Positions 1 through 8,727 of a stretch of DNA of 64,000 bases are shown here, piece by piece; position 1 is the first letter of the stretch; every line of letters starts with the position of its first letter. The translations under genes and the position numbers were made by a program. The notes below the pieces were generated by a model, which saw only the letters and a list, made by a program, of their open reading frames with translations, ran no database searches and was not told the DNA's origin. The stretch lies in assembly GCA_039930045.1 (NCBI GenBank), contig JBDSQB010000014.1:102403-166402 (forward strand). Direction: 5' to 3'. This DNA comes from Chthoniobacterales bacterium (GTDB lineage: Bacteria > Verrucomicrobiota > Verrucomicrobiia > Chthoniobacterales > DASVRZ01).

Positions 1-775
1 AAAACGTCTGGCCGGTGCAGCATTCGCTCTGCGCGATCTCGGCTTCGTGATGGGGAAAAATGTTGTCCACACCACCGCAATGAATATCCAACTCCGGTCC
101 CAGCAATGAGATCGCCATCGCGCTGCATTCGATGTGCCAGCCGGGTCGTCCGGGACCCCACGGGCTCTCCCATTTCACGTCGCCGTCCTCGGCGTCCCAA
201 GCTTTCCAGAGGGCGAAATCTCCGATGCTTTCTTTCTCGTACTCGTCGTTCTGGATGCGACCTGTTGGACGCAGTTCTTCGAGGTTGAGATGAGCTAGTT
301 TTCCGTAGTTAGGAAACTTGGAGAGCCGAAAATAAATGGAGCGATCATCCGCTTGATAGGCGATTCCTTTGGCTAGAAGCTCGCCGATCATCTCGATCAT
401 TTTCGCGATGTAGCGCGGCTCGGTGGCGGAGGGATTGTAAGTCGCGGGCTCGATGTTGAGCGTGGCGAGATCTTCGAGGAAGGCTTGTTTATAGACGGCG
501 GTGAAATCAGCCAGCGGCACACCGGCGGCGCGGGAGTTGCGGATCGTTTTATCGTCCACATCGGTCATATTCAGGACGCGGAGAACGTCGTAGCCGCGAT
601 TCTCCAGATGGCGCTGGAGCAGATCCTCGAAAACGTAGGCGCGGCAATTTCCGATGTGCGCGTAGGAGTAAACGGTCGGCCCGCAGGTGTAGATGCGGAC
701 GGTTTTTCCCGCCGGATCGAGCGGGCTAAAGGTCTCCAGCGAACGGGAAAGCGTGTTGGTAAACTGGATCGGCAT
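1..775 (-). CDS. cysS: Cysteinyl-tRNA synthetase, partial (C-terminus beyond left edge)
   Basis: Charges tRNA-Cys with cysteine in the cytoplasm. Translation from the ATG at 775 begins MPIQFTNTLSRSLETF and carries the class I features of CysS: YTCGPTVYSYAHIGN (zinc-ligand Cys and HIGH-like motif, about residues 29-43), MTDVDDKTI, the WHIECSAM zinc-ligand segment and HCGGVDNIFPHHEAE. About 258 of an expected 460-500 codons are present; the KMSKS region and anticodon-binding domain lie outside the window. The gene starts 7 bases after the ispF stop codon on the same strand, so the two are probably co-transcribed, ispF first. No frameshift is seen in the visible part. Confidence 0.95.
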   Translation of the reverse strand, partial: MPIQFTNTLSRSLETFSPLDPAGKTVRIYTCGPTVYSYAHIGNCRAYVFEDLLQRHLENRGYDVLRVLNMTDVDDKTIRNSRAAGVPLADFTAVYKQAFLEDLATLNIEPATYNPSATEPRYIAKMIEMIGELLAKGIAYQADDRSIYFRLSKFPNYGKLAHLNLEELRPTGRIQNDEYEKESIGDFALWKAWDAEDGDVKWESPWGPGRPGWHIECSAMAISLLGPELDIHCGGVDNIFPHHEAEIAQSECCTGQTF

Positions 776-782
776 TGCGATG

Positions 783-1289
783 TTAGGCGATGGCGATGGG
801 CTCTGCTTTTTCCGGGACGGTTTCCACGCTGGCGACGGCCATGGCGGCGATGCCTTCTTTGCGTCCGAGGAAGCCGAGCATTTCGTTGGTGGTGGCCTTG
901 ATTCCGATGCGTTCCTTGGGCAAAAAAAGGACGCGGGAAATGGCTTCCTGCATGGCATCGAGATGCGGCGCGATCTTGGGCGCCTCGGCGATGAGGGTGG
1001 CGTCGATGTTGATGATCCGTCGGTGTTGCGTGGCTAATAACACTTGAACTCGACTGAGAATTTCCAGGCTGCTGATTCCACGAATGGATTCGTCGGTGTT
1101 AGGAAAATGATGCCCGATGTCGCGCATTCCGGCAGCTCCGAGGATGGCGTCGGCGATGGCGTGGCAAAGCACATCCGCGTCCGAGTGCCCCTCGAGCCCG
1201 AGCGCGTAGGGTATTTCCACGCCGCCGAGGACGAGGCGGCGCCCTTCGACGAGGCGGTGAACGTCATATCCGATTCCAACAGTTTGCAT
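783..1289 (-). CDS. ispF: 2-C-methyl-D-erythritol 2,4-cyclodiphosphate synthase
   Basis: Catalyses the cyclisation step of the non-mevalonate (MEP) isoprenoid pathway, releasing CMP to give MEcPP; a cytoplasmic homotrimer with a divalent-metal site. The 168-residue product has the normal family length. It starts MQTVGIGYDVHRL, with the metal-binding Asp9 and His11, followed by LEGHSDADVLCHAIADA, the HHFPNTD segment and IGIKATTNEMLGFLGR near the C-terminus. The frame stays open far upstream of 1289, but that part does not resemble IspF, so MQTVG is taken as the start. It lies just upstream of cysS on the minus strand, an ispF-cysS pairing also seen in other bacteria. Confidence 0.95.
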   Translation of the reverse strand: MQTVGIGYDVHRLVEGRRLVLGGVEIPYALGLEGHSDADVLCHAIADAILGAAGMRDIGHHFPNTDESIRGISSLEILSRVQVLLATQHRRIINIDATLIAEAPKIAPHLDAMQEAISRVLFLPKERIGIKATTNEMLGFLGRKEGIAAMAVASVETVPEKAEPIAIA

Positions 1290-1391
1290 CCGGCTATCCT
1301 TTGCGGAGCCCGCAGCGAAGATCAACCCCTCATTTACCAGTCCGATTCCCCAGACTTGACCGTAACTCGAATGGAACCTAGAAAAAATCCC

Positions 1392-1973
1392 ATGCACACT
1401 CGCACCACGCCACGGCTTCTCGTTCTTTCGCTGCTTTTCCTGCCCGTTCTCGCGCAGGCACATCCGGGGTTTCATGCCGCTGGGTTTGCCCACGGTGTGG
1501 CGCATCCGCTGACTGGGCTCGACCACATTTGCGCGATGATCGCCGTCGGCCTGTGGGCAGCGCAACGAGGCGGTCGAGCCGTCTGGATGGTGCCGCTGGC
1601 TTTTGTGACGATGATGCTGGGTGGCGGGTTGCTGGGAATGAGCGGTGTGCATCTTCCGCAGGTGGAAACGGGCATCCTGACCTCGGTGCTGGTGCTCGGC
1701 CTGCTGGTGGCGGCCGCAGTGAGGCTGCCACTGTGGTTGAGCGCGGTGGTCGTGGGCGTTTTTGCGGTTTTCCACGGTTACGCCCATACGATTGAAACTC
1801 CCATGAATGTTTCGGCGCTGACTTACAATCTCGGTTTCCTGTTTTCCACGGCGCTGCTCCATGTGATCGGCATTGGCTTTGGTCTCGCGGTCGTTCGACT
1901 GGGAAAAGTGTCGCTGGTGCGTTTCGCGGGTGGAGCGATCGCGGTTTGCGGCGTGGTTCTGCTCGCCAGCTAG
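1392..1973 (+). CDS. hupE: HupE/UreJ-family metal permease
   Basis: Predicted inner-membrane nickel/cobalt permease of the HupE/UreJ family. The 193-residue protein starts with a signal-like hydrophobic stretch ending at AQA (about residues 8-23), then has the His-rich family motif HPGFHAAGFAHGVAHPLTG followed by LDH, and about six hydrophobic segments. An in-frame ATG at 1371 would add seven residues; 1392 gives a cleaner signal peptide. Family members often sit beside hydrogenase or urease genes, but none is visible here, so the metal user is unknown. It is followed 3 bases later by a TPR protein. The metal specificity (Ni, Co or other) is inferred only from the family. Confidence 0.88.
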   Translation: MHTRTTPRLLVLSLLFLPVLAQAHPGFHAAGFAHGVAHPLTGLDHICAMIAVGLWAAQRGGRAVWMVPLAFVTMMLGGGLLGMSGVHLPQVETGILTSVLVLGLLVAAAVRLPLWLSAVVVGVFAVFHGYAHTIETPMNVSALTYNLGFLFSTALLHVIGIGFGLAVVRLGKVSLVRFAGGAIAVCGVVLLAS

Positions 1974-1976
1974 TCG

Positions 1977-2504
1977 ATGCAGGACGGCTGGACTCCAAAA
2001 AAACTCGTGCTCGTCTCTGTCGGCGTGGCAGTTTTATCCTCGGCTTTGACCGGCGGCATCATGGTCTGGCTGCTCACCGGGCAGAAGCCGCCCGAGCCCG
2101 TTTTCCAGCCTCATACGGCTGTAACTCCGATGGTGGCACCCGCCGAAACGCCGCCCGCTGGCGTGCTGGAATCGGCCAATTGGCTCTACGATCACCAGCG
2201 CTGGAGCGAGGCGATTGCCGCTTATGAAAAGGCGCTCACCGCTGGATTCGACAATCCCGATGTGCGGACGGACCTGGGAAATTGCTATCGTTTTTCCAAT
2301 CGGCCTGAAGCTGCCCTGGAGCAGTATCAACTCGCTCAAAAACAGGGCGCCAATCACGAGCACAGCCTTTATAACCAGGCGAGTTTGTATTCCGAAGTCA
2401 TGAAAAATCCAGCGAAGGCCGACGAGGTCGCGCGGCAGTTTATCGCGCGTTTTCCGGGCAGTGAAAGCAGTGTGACGATCAAAAAATATCTGGCCGCGCC
2501 CTGA
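1977..2504 (+). CDS. Membrane-anchored TPR protein
   Basis: A 175-residue protein with one N-terminal transmembrane segment (about residues 10-34) preceded by a short basic stretch, a Pro/Ala-rich linker (about 35-62), and then two to three tetratricopeptide-like helical repeats starting at ANWLYDHQRWSEAIAAYEKA. The topology predicts a single-pass anchor with the TPR part outside the cytoplasm, acting as a protein-protein scaffold. It starts 3 bases after the hupE-like stop, so the two are probably co-transcribed, but a functional link is not shown. No enzymatic motif is seen. Confidence 0.8.
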   Translation: MQDGWTPKKLVLVSVGVAVLSSALTGGIMVWLLTGQKPPEPVFQPHTAVTPMVAPAETPPAGVLESANWLYDHQRWSEAIAAYEKALTAGFDNPDVRTDLGNCYRFSNRPEAALEQYQLAQKQGANHEHSLYNQASLYSEVMKNPAKADEVARQFIARFPGSESSVTIKKYLAAP

Positions 2505-2565
2505 AATCCCCGGAGAGAGTCGCATGTGACTCGACTCAGTTTTTGTGCTAATCTGGCCGTTCGAT

Positions 2566-3666
2566 ATGGAAAAAAAGCGCGTTCTATTAGGCATGAGTGG
2601 CGGAGTGGATAGCTCCGTCTGCGGCCATTTGCTCAAGGAACAAGGCTACGAAGTCATCGGCGTGACCATGAAAGTCTGGCCGCAGGATTGCATGTCGCGC
2701 GCCGAGGATAAATGCTGCGGACCGTCGGCGATTGCGGACGCACGGGGCGTGGCGCACGCGCTGGGAATTCCGCATTATGTCGTCGATGAATCGAACCAGT
2801 TTGAGCAGCTCGTGATCGATTATTTTTCCAGCGAATATCAGGCTGGCCGCACGCCAAATCCGTGTGTGATGTGCAATGAGAAGCTGAAATTTGGCAATCT
2901 CTGGACCAAGGCTAAGGCGCTCGGCTGCGATTACATTGCGACCGGCCATTATACGATCATTGAGCACAATGCCGACCGCGCCGTCCTGCGAAAAGGCGCC
3001 GATCCGAAGAAGGACCAGTCGTATTTTCTCTTCAGCCTGAACCAGGACCAGCTCTCCCACGCGCTCACGCCGCTCGGCGGAATGTCGAAGCCGGAGATTC
3101 GCGCCATCGCCCGGCAGCTCGGTCTGCGCGTGGCCGACAAAGTGGACAGCCAGGAGATTTGTTTTGTGCCGGGGAATGATTACAAAGCCTTCCTGCGCAG
3201 TCATTTGGGCGAGAAGGGGTTTCATCGCGGAGGCATCTACGACAAGGCGGGAAATTTCATCGCCGAACACGAGGGCATCGAGATGTTTACCATCGGCCAG
3301 CGCAAGGGGCTTCCCGGCGGCTCGCCGCGTCCGATCTACGTGATCGATATCGATCCCGAGACGAACAGCGTGATCGTCGGCGAGGCGGAGGACTTGGTCG
3401 CATCCGAGTTTGAGCTGGATCGCGTGAACTGGGTCAGCCGGGGCGAAATCACCGAGCCCATCGAGGTGAATGTGAAAATCCGTTACGCGCATCCTGGTGC
3501 GGACGCGACCGTTTATCCGAACGGCGATGGCACGGCCCGCGTCGTCTTGCACGAGCCGCAAAAAGCCGTCACGCCCGGTCAGGCGGCAGTGTTTTACCAA
3601 GGCGACGTCTGCATCGGCGGCGGATGGATTTGCCGTCAGCCGGCGGCGGTTTCGCTGGCGAGTTAG
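2566..3666 (+). CDS. mnmA: tRNA-specific 2-thiouridylase MnmA
   Basis: Thiolates U34 in the anticodon of Lys, Glu and Gln tRNAs, using ATP and sulfur relayed from a cysteine desulfurase. The 366-residue product has the family length. It shows the PP-loop GMSGGVDSS (residues 9-17), the first catalytic Cys within NPCVMCNEKLKF (Cys103), and the second in SQEICFVPG (about residue 200), followed by the FTIGQRKGL segment and the C-terminal beta-barrel. A GTG at 2545 could add seven residues, but the ATG at 2566 aligns with family starts. cutA follows 6 bases downstream. A possible sulfur donor, the NifS-like protein, is encoded at 46.4 kb. Confidence 0.96.
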   Translation: MEKKRVLLGMSGGVDSSVCGHLLKEQGYEVIGVTMKVWPQDCMSRAEDKCCGPSAIADARGVAHALGIPHYVVDESNQFEQLVIDYFSSEYQAGRTPNPCVMCNEKLKFGNLWTKAKALGCDYIATGHYTIIEHNADRAVLRKGADPKKDQSYFLFSLNQDQLSHALTPLGGMSKPEIRAIARQLGLRVADKVDSQEICFVPGNDYKAFLRSHLGEKGFHRGGIYDKAGNFIAEHEGIEMFTIGQRKGLPGGSPRPIYVIDIDPETNSVIVGEAEDLVASEFELDRVNWVSRGEITEPIEVNVKIRYAHPGADATVYPNGDGTARVVLHEPQKAVTPGQAAVFYQGDVCIGGGWICRQPAAVSLAS

Positions 3667-3672
3667 GGTTTT

Positions 3673-4020
3673 ATGAGCGGAGTCGTCGTGGCTTTGGCCA
3701 CGTTCCCAGACATGGAAACGGCGCGAACGATTTCCCGAACTTTGGTCGAGGAACACCTCGCGGCCTGCGTGAATTTGCTGCCCGGCGCACAATCGATCTA
3801 TCGCTGGGAAGGCCAGATCGTCGAGGAGACGGAAATCGTGGCGATTTTCAAAACCACCACCATTCACCGAGGGAAATTTCAGCAGCGACTGATCGAGTTG
3901 CATCCGGCTCAGGTCGCGGAATGCATTTTCTTGGACGTGCTCGATGGCTCGCCCGCCTATCTGAATTGGGTGCGTTCGGAAGTGGTTTTCGGCAACTGGC
4001 GCAAACCGCTGGAATCCTAG
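3673..4020 (+). CDS. cutA: CutA1 divalent-cation tolerance protein
   Basis: Small cytoplasmic protein of the CutA1 family, which forms very stable trimers and has been linked to divalent copper tolerance; its molecular role is unsettled. The 115-residue product has the typical length and signatures: ATFPDMETARTISRTLVEE near the N-terminus, LAACVNLLPGAQSIYRWEG, a KTTTIHRGKF segment, and the C-terminal SPAYLNWV core. It lies 6 bases after mnmA and is probably co-transcribed with it. Its last 4 bases overlap the end of the convergent DMT transporter gene. Confidence 0.93.
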   Translation: MSGVVVALATFPDMETARTISRTLVEEHLAACVNLLPGAQSIYRWEGQIVEETEIVAIFKTTTIHRGKFQQRLIELHPAQVAECIFLDVLDGSPAYLNWVRSEVVFGNWRKPLES

Positions 4021-4931
4021 AGCAACGCGATCGCCGCCACGAGCAGCACGGCTCCGATCAGGCGGCGAATGAGGATGACTTTTCCGACATGGCGTTCGTC
4101 ATTTCCGAACCAATGACCGACGATCCAGACGAGCGCAATCGTCCAGACGCCGCGGCAGCTATAAACGATATTAATGGCAGTCGCATGGCCATAAATGCCG
4201 ATGGCGCAGGCCATGACGAGCGCCTGGGCGCAGAGCAGGAATGAGCCGCCGAGGAGCCATTTCCAGCCATCGCGCGGGATTTGGTGCAGCGGATGATTAA
4301 AGATCGGAATGAGCGTGAACGAGAGCAGCGCCACTGTGGCGAACATGATCGGAATAAAAAAACCGGCGCTCCAAATTGGCGTCCAACGTTGGACCATGAC
4401 GTCGGTGACGGAGAAAGCTGAGGCGCTGATGAATGCGAGCAACACCGTGGCCTGGACAGCTTTGATTCGAGTCGGAGTCCGATCTGCGAGCAGTGCGACG
4501 GCGATGACGCTCAAAGCCGAGGCCAGCCACCAGCCGGGCGGAATATTTTCCCGCAAAATCACGGCGCAAATCACCGCGATGAGCATGGATTTCAACCCGA
4601 GAACGGGCGTCACGATGGAGACGTCGCCACGAGCGATGGCTCGGAAAGTGAAGATTTGCCCGATGAAAAATCCCAGTCCCGCCAGCAGCGGTTGGTGAAT
4701 ATTTTCCCAGCCCGGCCAGTGTTTGCCCCACGCCAGCATCGGGAGAAAAAGCAGCCCGGCCATGACGTTGACCACGAACGTCGTGCGCCACGGGCCGATG
4801 CCGTAATCGAGGCAGCGTTTCAGCCCGAGGCTGGCCAATGCGTAGCCGAGCGACGCGATGAGCGGGAGCAGGATGAGCGGCAAAACTAGGGCAGGGAATC
4901 GATCACGCGGCGGAGTTCGCTGGCGGGCCAT
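4017..4931 (-). CDS. EamA/DMT-superfamily transporter
   Basis: Inner-membrane protein of 304 residues with about ten hydrophobic segments in two similar halves, the arrangement of drug/metabolite transporters (EamA family). The first half contains FRAIARGDVSIVTPVLGLKS and the second ends with an Arg-rich turn before the last helix, GAVLLVAAIALL. The substrate cannot be predicted. The ATG at 4931 lies inside the 3' end of aroD (46-nt overlap), so the two genes may be translationally coupled, or a later non-ATG start is used. At the other end it overlaps cutA by 4 nt, tail to tail. Confidence 0.85.
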   Translation of the reverse strand: MARQRTPPRDRFPALVLPLILLPLIASLGYALASLGLKRCLDYGIGPWRTTFVVNVMAGLLFLPMLAWGKHWPGWENIHQPLLAGLGFFIGQIFTFRAIARGDVSIVTPVLGLKSMLIAVICAVILRENIPPGWWLASALSVIAVALLADRTPTRIKAVQATVLLAFISASAFSVTDVMVQRWTPIWSAGFFIPIMFATVALLSFTLIPIFNHPLHQIPRDGWKWLLGGSFLLCAQALVMACAIGIYGHATAINIVYSCRGVWTIALVWIVGHWFGNDERHVGKVILIRRLIGAVLLVAAIALL

Positions 4932-5578
4932 TGACCGGGCACGACGGGGGCGTCGAGGTAGCCGTAGTTGAGTTGCGATCCGATCTGCGCGAGGAGCGGG
5001 CGGGAGATTTTGCCGAGCCGGCCCATGCCCATCGCGGCGAGCGGGAGACGGGACTCAGACTCGACCCAAGCGAGCAGAGTGGAAAGCTGCGCGACGTCGT
5101 CGGTGGTGGTGGCGACTTTGAAAAGATTCGCACCTAAGTGGGCGGCGATTTGCGTCATTGCCCGAAGCTCGGTCAGCGACGGAGTGTCGGTGAAATCGTG
5201 ATGCGAAAAAATACAGGCGAGTCCCATTTTTCTTGCTTCTGAGATGAGTGAGGAAAGCTCCGGCACAGAGGCGAGTTCGATATCAATGGCGACGGCGTTT
5301 TTCCAATGGCGCTGGTAGATTGCGATGCGACTCGCCGCGTCCGCCGGACCGCGCCCGCCCTCGGACGGATGGCGCACGGTGAGAATGACGGGCAGCGGAA
5401 GCCGGGAAAGATCGATGATGTTTTCCGGCAATAAATCAGCGCGGACTTCCAGTAAATCGGGAGCCAAGTCGGAGCCGGGAATGATTTTTTCGGCCTTGGT
5501 CCAGCCCGCCGCGCTGCTGATGGTGGCGACGACGTGAGGATGTCTATTCCGGAAAAGGCTTGAACTATCGTCGGGCAT
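4886..5578 (-). CDS. aroD: 3-dehydroquinate dehydratase, type I
   Basis: Converts 3-dehydroquinate to 3-dehydroshikimate in the shikimate pathway through a Schiff-base lysine. In the 230-residue product the catalytic His lies in IFSHHDF (residues 126-127) and the Schiff-base Lys is Lys154 in NLFKVATTT; LLEVRADLL (42-50) and the C-terminal APVVPGQWP loop are also family features. The frame continues upstream of 5578, but MPDDSSS is the sensible start. It diverges from the sugar transferase gene with 45 bp between start codons. A first-step shikimate enzyme (DAHP synthase) is encoded separately at 18.1 kb. Confidence 0.93.
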   Translation of the reverse strand: MPDDSSSLFRNRHPHVVATISSAAGWTKAEKIIPGSDLAPDLLEVRADLLPENIIDLSRLPLPVILTVRHPSEGGRGPADAASRIAIYQRHWKNAVAIDIELASVPELSSLISEARKMGLACIFSHHDFTDTPSLTELRAMTQIAAHLGANLFKVATTTDDVAQLSTLLAWVESESRLPLAAMGMGRLGKISRPLLAQIGSQLNYGYLDAPVVPGQWPASELRRVIDSLP

Positions 5579-5623
5579 GGTAGTGTTTATTTCCCGCTTT
5601 CGCAGTATAGATAAGCCCCCACC

Positions 5624-7012
5624 ATGACCGGACGCCGACAAGAAATCAATCTACAGATGAACCAGCTGAGCGACGCTGGCATCCTGGTTTTGTCGCTCTG
5701 GCTGGCCCATTGGCTGCGCTATTGGGCGACGCTGTATTTCGATATTTATCCGATCCCGCCGTTTCGGCAATTTCTCTGGCTGATCGTGCTGATCATGCCC
5801 TTTGGCCCGCTGCTGCTCGAGACCCAAGGCTACTACCGGCGGCTGCTACAGAAGAACATCGGCCATGCCATGAGCGAGATTGCGCGGGCCGGCCTCTGGA
5901 TGGCGGTCTTGGTGGCGGGGTGCGTGATTTTTTTCCACCTAGAAGTGCCGAGCCGCGCGGTGTTTCTGGGTTTTGGAGTCATCGGAACGATCCTCTTGCT
6001 GGCGAAGCGGGCGTTCATTGTTAGAAAGCTGAAAGGCGGCAGCGAGGAGGGGAGATATCGCGAAAAAATCCTCCTCGTCGGCGTGCCTTACGACATGAAG
6101 CAACTCATGGAGCGATTTGCCCCGGAGCAAGCGGCGCGAATCGAAGTCGTCGAGCAAATCGACATCGAAAAACAACCCATTAGCGACCTCGTCGAGAGCC
6201 TGCATCGTCATTCTGTGGGGCGCGTCCTCTTCGCGGGCGGCCACGTTCACATGAACCGCATCGAGGAGGCCATCATGGCCTGCGAAGCCGAAGGTGTGGA
6301 GGCGTGGCTGCTGGCGAATTTCATCAAAACCTCGATCGCGCGTCCGGCCTTCGACCTGTTTGGCGAACAGCCGATGCTGGTTTTCCGGACGACGCCCGAT
6401 CTTTCGTGGGCGTTGATCATGAAGGCGTTTGTGGATTTTTTGGGTGCCTTGCTAGGGATCATCGTGCTTACGCCGTTGCTGCTGCTCATTGCACTGGCGG
6501 TGCGGCTGACCTCGCCCGGAGTGGTGATTTTCCGGCAGATGCGCGGTGGGCGGCACGGGGCGCCGTTTGCGATGTATAAATTTCGCTCGATGTATTCCGA
6601 CGCAGAGCAGCGCAAGGCGGAACTCGAGGCGATGAATCAAATGAGCGGCCCCGTTTTCAAGATGGATCAGGACCCGCGGATCACGCCGCTCGGGCGGTTT
6701 TTGCGCAAGTACAGCCTAGATGAGTTGCCCCAGCTTCTGAACGTCCTGATGGGCGACATGAGCTTGGTCGGGCCGCGTCCGCTGCCCTTGTATGAGGTCG
6801 CCCGATTTGAAACGGCCGCGCATCGCCGCCGATTGAGCGTAAAGCCAGGTCTGACCTGTCTCTGGCAGATTTCCGGCCGCAACGAGGTGCAAAATTTCCA
6901 CGACTGGGTGCGGCTCGATCTCGCTTACATCGACAACTGGTCTCTCTGGCTCGACTTCAAAATCCTTCTAAAAACCATCCCCGCCGTCTTCATGGGCTCT
7001 GGCGCCCGGTAA
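5624..7012 (+). CDS. Exopolysaccharide polyprenyl-phosphate sugar-phosphate transferase (WcaJ/WbaP-like)
   Basis: Predicted initiating glycosyltransferase that moves a sugar-1-phosphate from a nucleotide sugar to undecaprenyl phosphate at the inner membrane. The 462-residue protein has four N-terminal membrane segments (to about residue 130), a Rossmann-like middle domain, a further hydrophobic segment near 270-290, and the C-terminal bacterial sugar-transferase domain with KFRSMYSDAEQRK, DELPQLLNVLMGDMSLVGPR and PGLTCLWQISGRN. This is the full-length, complete architecture. It is followed 78 bp later by the UDP-glucuronate decarboxylase gene, which fits a polysaccharide precursor role. The other glycan genes lie 40 kb away at 47.6-63.7 kb. 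Confidence 0.92.
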   Translation: MTGRRQEINLQMNQLSDAGILVLSLWLAHWLRYWATLYFDIYPIPPFRQFLWLIVLIMPFGPLLLETQGYYRRLLQKNIGHAMSEIARAGLWMAVLVAGCVIFFHLEVPSRAVFLGFGVIGTILLLAKRAFIVRKLKGGSEEGRYREKILLVGVPYDMKQLMERFAPEQAARIEVVEQIDIEKQPISDLVESLHRHSVGRVLFAGGHVHMNRIEEAIMACEAEGVEAWLLANFIKTSIARPAFDLFGEQPMLVFRTTPDLSWALIMKAFVDFLGALLGIIVLTPLLLLIALAVRLTSPGVVIFRQMRGGRHGAPFAMYKFRSMYSDAEQRKAELEAMNQMSGPVFKMDQDPRITPLGRFLRKYSLDELPQLLNVLMGDMSLVGPRPLPLYEVARFETAAHRRRLSVKPGLTCLWQISGRNEVQNFHDWVRLDLAYIDNWSLWLDFKILLKTIPAVFMGSGAR

Positions 7013-7090
7013 AGTCGTTGAGGGAAAATAGAGGGAAAACCTCGCCAACGGGCCGTTCCCTCCCTACATCTTCATTTCTCTCTTCAAATT

Positions 7091-8062
7091 ATGGCCGCCA
7101 ATACTCAGAAAAAAACAGTCGTCGTCACCGGTGGTTCAGGATTTCTCGGGTCGCATCTCACCGACCTGCTCCTCTCCAAAGACTACAAAGTCATCGGGAT
7201 CGACAACCTCCTCACGGGCAATCTCGCCAACATTGCGCACCTCGCTGGCAACCCCGATTACAAATTCATCCGTCAGGACGTCACCCAATACATTTACCTG
7301 GCTGAGGACGTCGATCTCATCTTCCATTTCGCCTCGCCAGCCAGCCCGATCGATTATCTGGAACATCCGATTCCCACGCTAAAAGTCGGGGCGCTCGGCA
7401 CTCACAATGTGCTCGGACTCGCCAAGGCCAAAAAAGCCACCATTCTTCTCGCTTCCACCTCCGAGTGCTACGGCGATCCGCTGGTTCATCCGCAAAAGGA
7501 AGACTATTGGGGCAACGTCAATCCCATCGGGCCACGCGGCGTCTATGACGAAGCGAAACGTTTCGCCGAGGCCATGACGATGGCCTACCACCGCTACCAC
7601 GGCGTCGATACAAAGATCGTCCGCATCTTCAATACCTATGGACCTCGCATGCGTCTGCGCGACGGGCGCGTCGTCCCGGCCTTCATCGGTCAGGCGCTGA
7701 CGAACACACCGCTCAGCATCTTCGGCGACGGCAGCCAGACCCGGAGTTTTTGCTACGTCTCGGACTTGATCGAAGGCATTTATCGCCTCTCCCAATCCGA
7801 CTTCCACGAGCCGGTGAACATCGGCAATCCGGGTGAAATGACGATCAAGCAGTTCGCGGAGAAAATCATCGCCTACACCGGCACCGAGTCGCAGATCAGC
7901 TATCATCCGCTGCCCGTGGACGACCCAAAAGTGCGCCAGCCCGACATTACTCGGGCCAGAACCATTCTCGGCTGGGAGCCGCAGGTTTCTTTCGAGGATG
8001 GAATCAAGAAAACCATTGAATTTTTCCGTGGCCACCCCGACCTTGCCTCCTTCGCAAAATAA
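7091..8062 (+). CDS. UDP-glucuronate decarboxylase (UDP-xylose synthase)
   Basis: Extended SDR enzyme predicted to decarboxylate UDP-glucuronate to UDP-xylose with bound NAD. The 323-residue product has the NAD-binding [11 protein letters not shown] (residues 12-22), [20 protein letters not shown] typical of UXS rather than of simple epimerases, the catalytic YDEAK (about residue 152), [10 protein letters not shown] and the [16 protein letters not shown] substrate loop. It lies directly after the sugar transferase on the same strand. Among SDR alternatives (GalE, RmlB) the STSE-YGDP/HPQ signature favours UXS. Confidence 0.9.
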   Translation: MAANTQKKTVVVTGGSGFLGSHLTDLLLSKDYKVIGIDNLLTGNLANIAHLAGNPDYKFIRQDVTQYIYLAEDVDLIFHFASPASPIDYLEHPIPTLKVGALGTHNVLGLAKAKKATILLASTSECYGDPLVHPQKEDYWGNVNPIGPRGVYDEAKRFAEAMTMAYHRYHGVDTKIVRIFNTYGPRMRLRDGRVVPAFIGQALTNTPLSIFGDGSQTRSFCYVSDLIEGIYRLSQSDFHEPVNIGNPGEMTIKQFAEKIIAYTGTESQISYHPLPVDDPKVRQPDITRARTILGWEPQVSFEDGIKKTIEFFRGHPDLASFAK

Positions 8063-8077
8063 AGAGTGGATTCGGCT

Positions 8078-8113
8078 TTGACAAAACCACCCGTAAACAA
8101 CTAGCTGTATCTT
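8078..8113 (+). promoter_or_regulatory. Candidate promoter before the pilus operon
   Basis: The 72-bp gap between the UXS gene and the pilus operon holds a perfect TTGACA (8078-8083). No good -10 follows: with an 18-bp spacer the hexamer is TAGCTG, and TATCTT comes too far away at 23 bp. Promoter consensus for this phylum is not well defined, so this is only a candidate. Confidence 0.3.
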
Positions 8114-8134
8114 CCGTAACCCCCCTGCTTTCTC

Positions 8135-8719
8135 ATGAGAGTTCATCAACAGAACAAAATCCTCGTCCTCCTGCTGCTATTGCAGGCATTTTTCACCGTC
8201 GGCGTCATGGCTCAGGGCCGGGCGACGGATTACGTGGTTAAAAAGGTGAATGTGGAATTCATCAACACGCCAGAGTACCAATTCACTGGAACCCAGCGTC
8301 GCTCCGACAACCGCGAGAAATGGATGGAGATCGAGACCGAGTTTGATGCGACTCCAGAGTTCACCGAGGAACTCACCTTCAAATACTACGTGCAGATTAA
8401 CAAAAATGTTTACACTGGCGAAGTCACCCACGTCGATATCGCCGGCGGCAAGGGGCTTTTTTCCGTCATGTATATTTCGCCGCGCGCCATTAGCCGCATC
8501 TTGGAAGGCAAGCCAATGAATGGAGCGGCCATTGAAAAAGTCAGTGTCGAGATTACCAAGCAAGGCGCGACCGTTGGCTTCGGCTCATGGAAAAATGAGA
8601 AAACGGGCTGGTGGGCTTCATCGCCCCAAAAGCCTGGGTTCCTGCGCAATAAGAATGAAACTCCTTTCGCGCCACTTTATTGGGAGCGTTACGAGGCGAT
8701 CAAAACCAACGTTCGCTAA
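8135..8719 (+). CDS. Amuc_1102-family pilus-associated exported protein
   Basis: A 194-residue protein with a basic N-terminus and a hydrophobic signal sequence ending MAQG (about residues 9-27), then a beta-rich domain containing TEFDATPEFTEELTFKYYV, WASSPQKPGFL and PLYWERYE. I recognise it by content and position as the homologue of Akkermansia Amuc_1102, the first gene of the Amuc_1102 to Amuc_1098 operon. It is probably periplasmic or outer-membrane associated; the exact role of the family is not known. It lies 8 bases before the PilM-like gene. Confidence 0.8.
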   Translation: MRVHQQNKILVLLLLLQAFFTVGVMAQGRATDYVVKKVNVEFINTPEYQFTGTQRRSDNREKWMEIETEFDATPEFTEELTFKYYVQINKNVYTGEVTHVDIAGGKGLFSVMYISPRAISRILEGKPMNGAAIEKVSVEITKQGATVGFGSWKNEKTGWWASSPQKPGFLRNKNETPFAPLYWERYEAIKTNVR

Positions 8720-8727
8720 CTCTCCGA

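Noticed and set aside
7013..7090. Direct repeat GAGGGAAAA twice upstream of UXS as an operator
   Set aside because: Two short copies only, no symmetry and no known factor; too weak to report.
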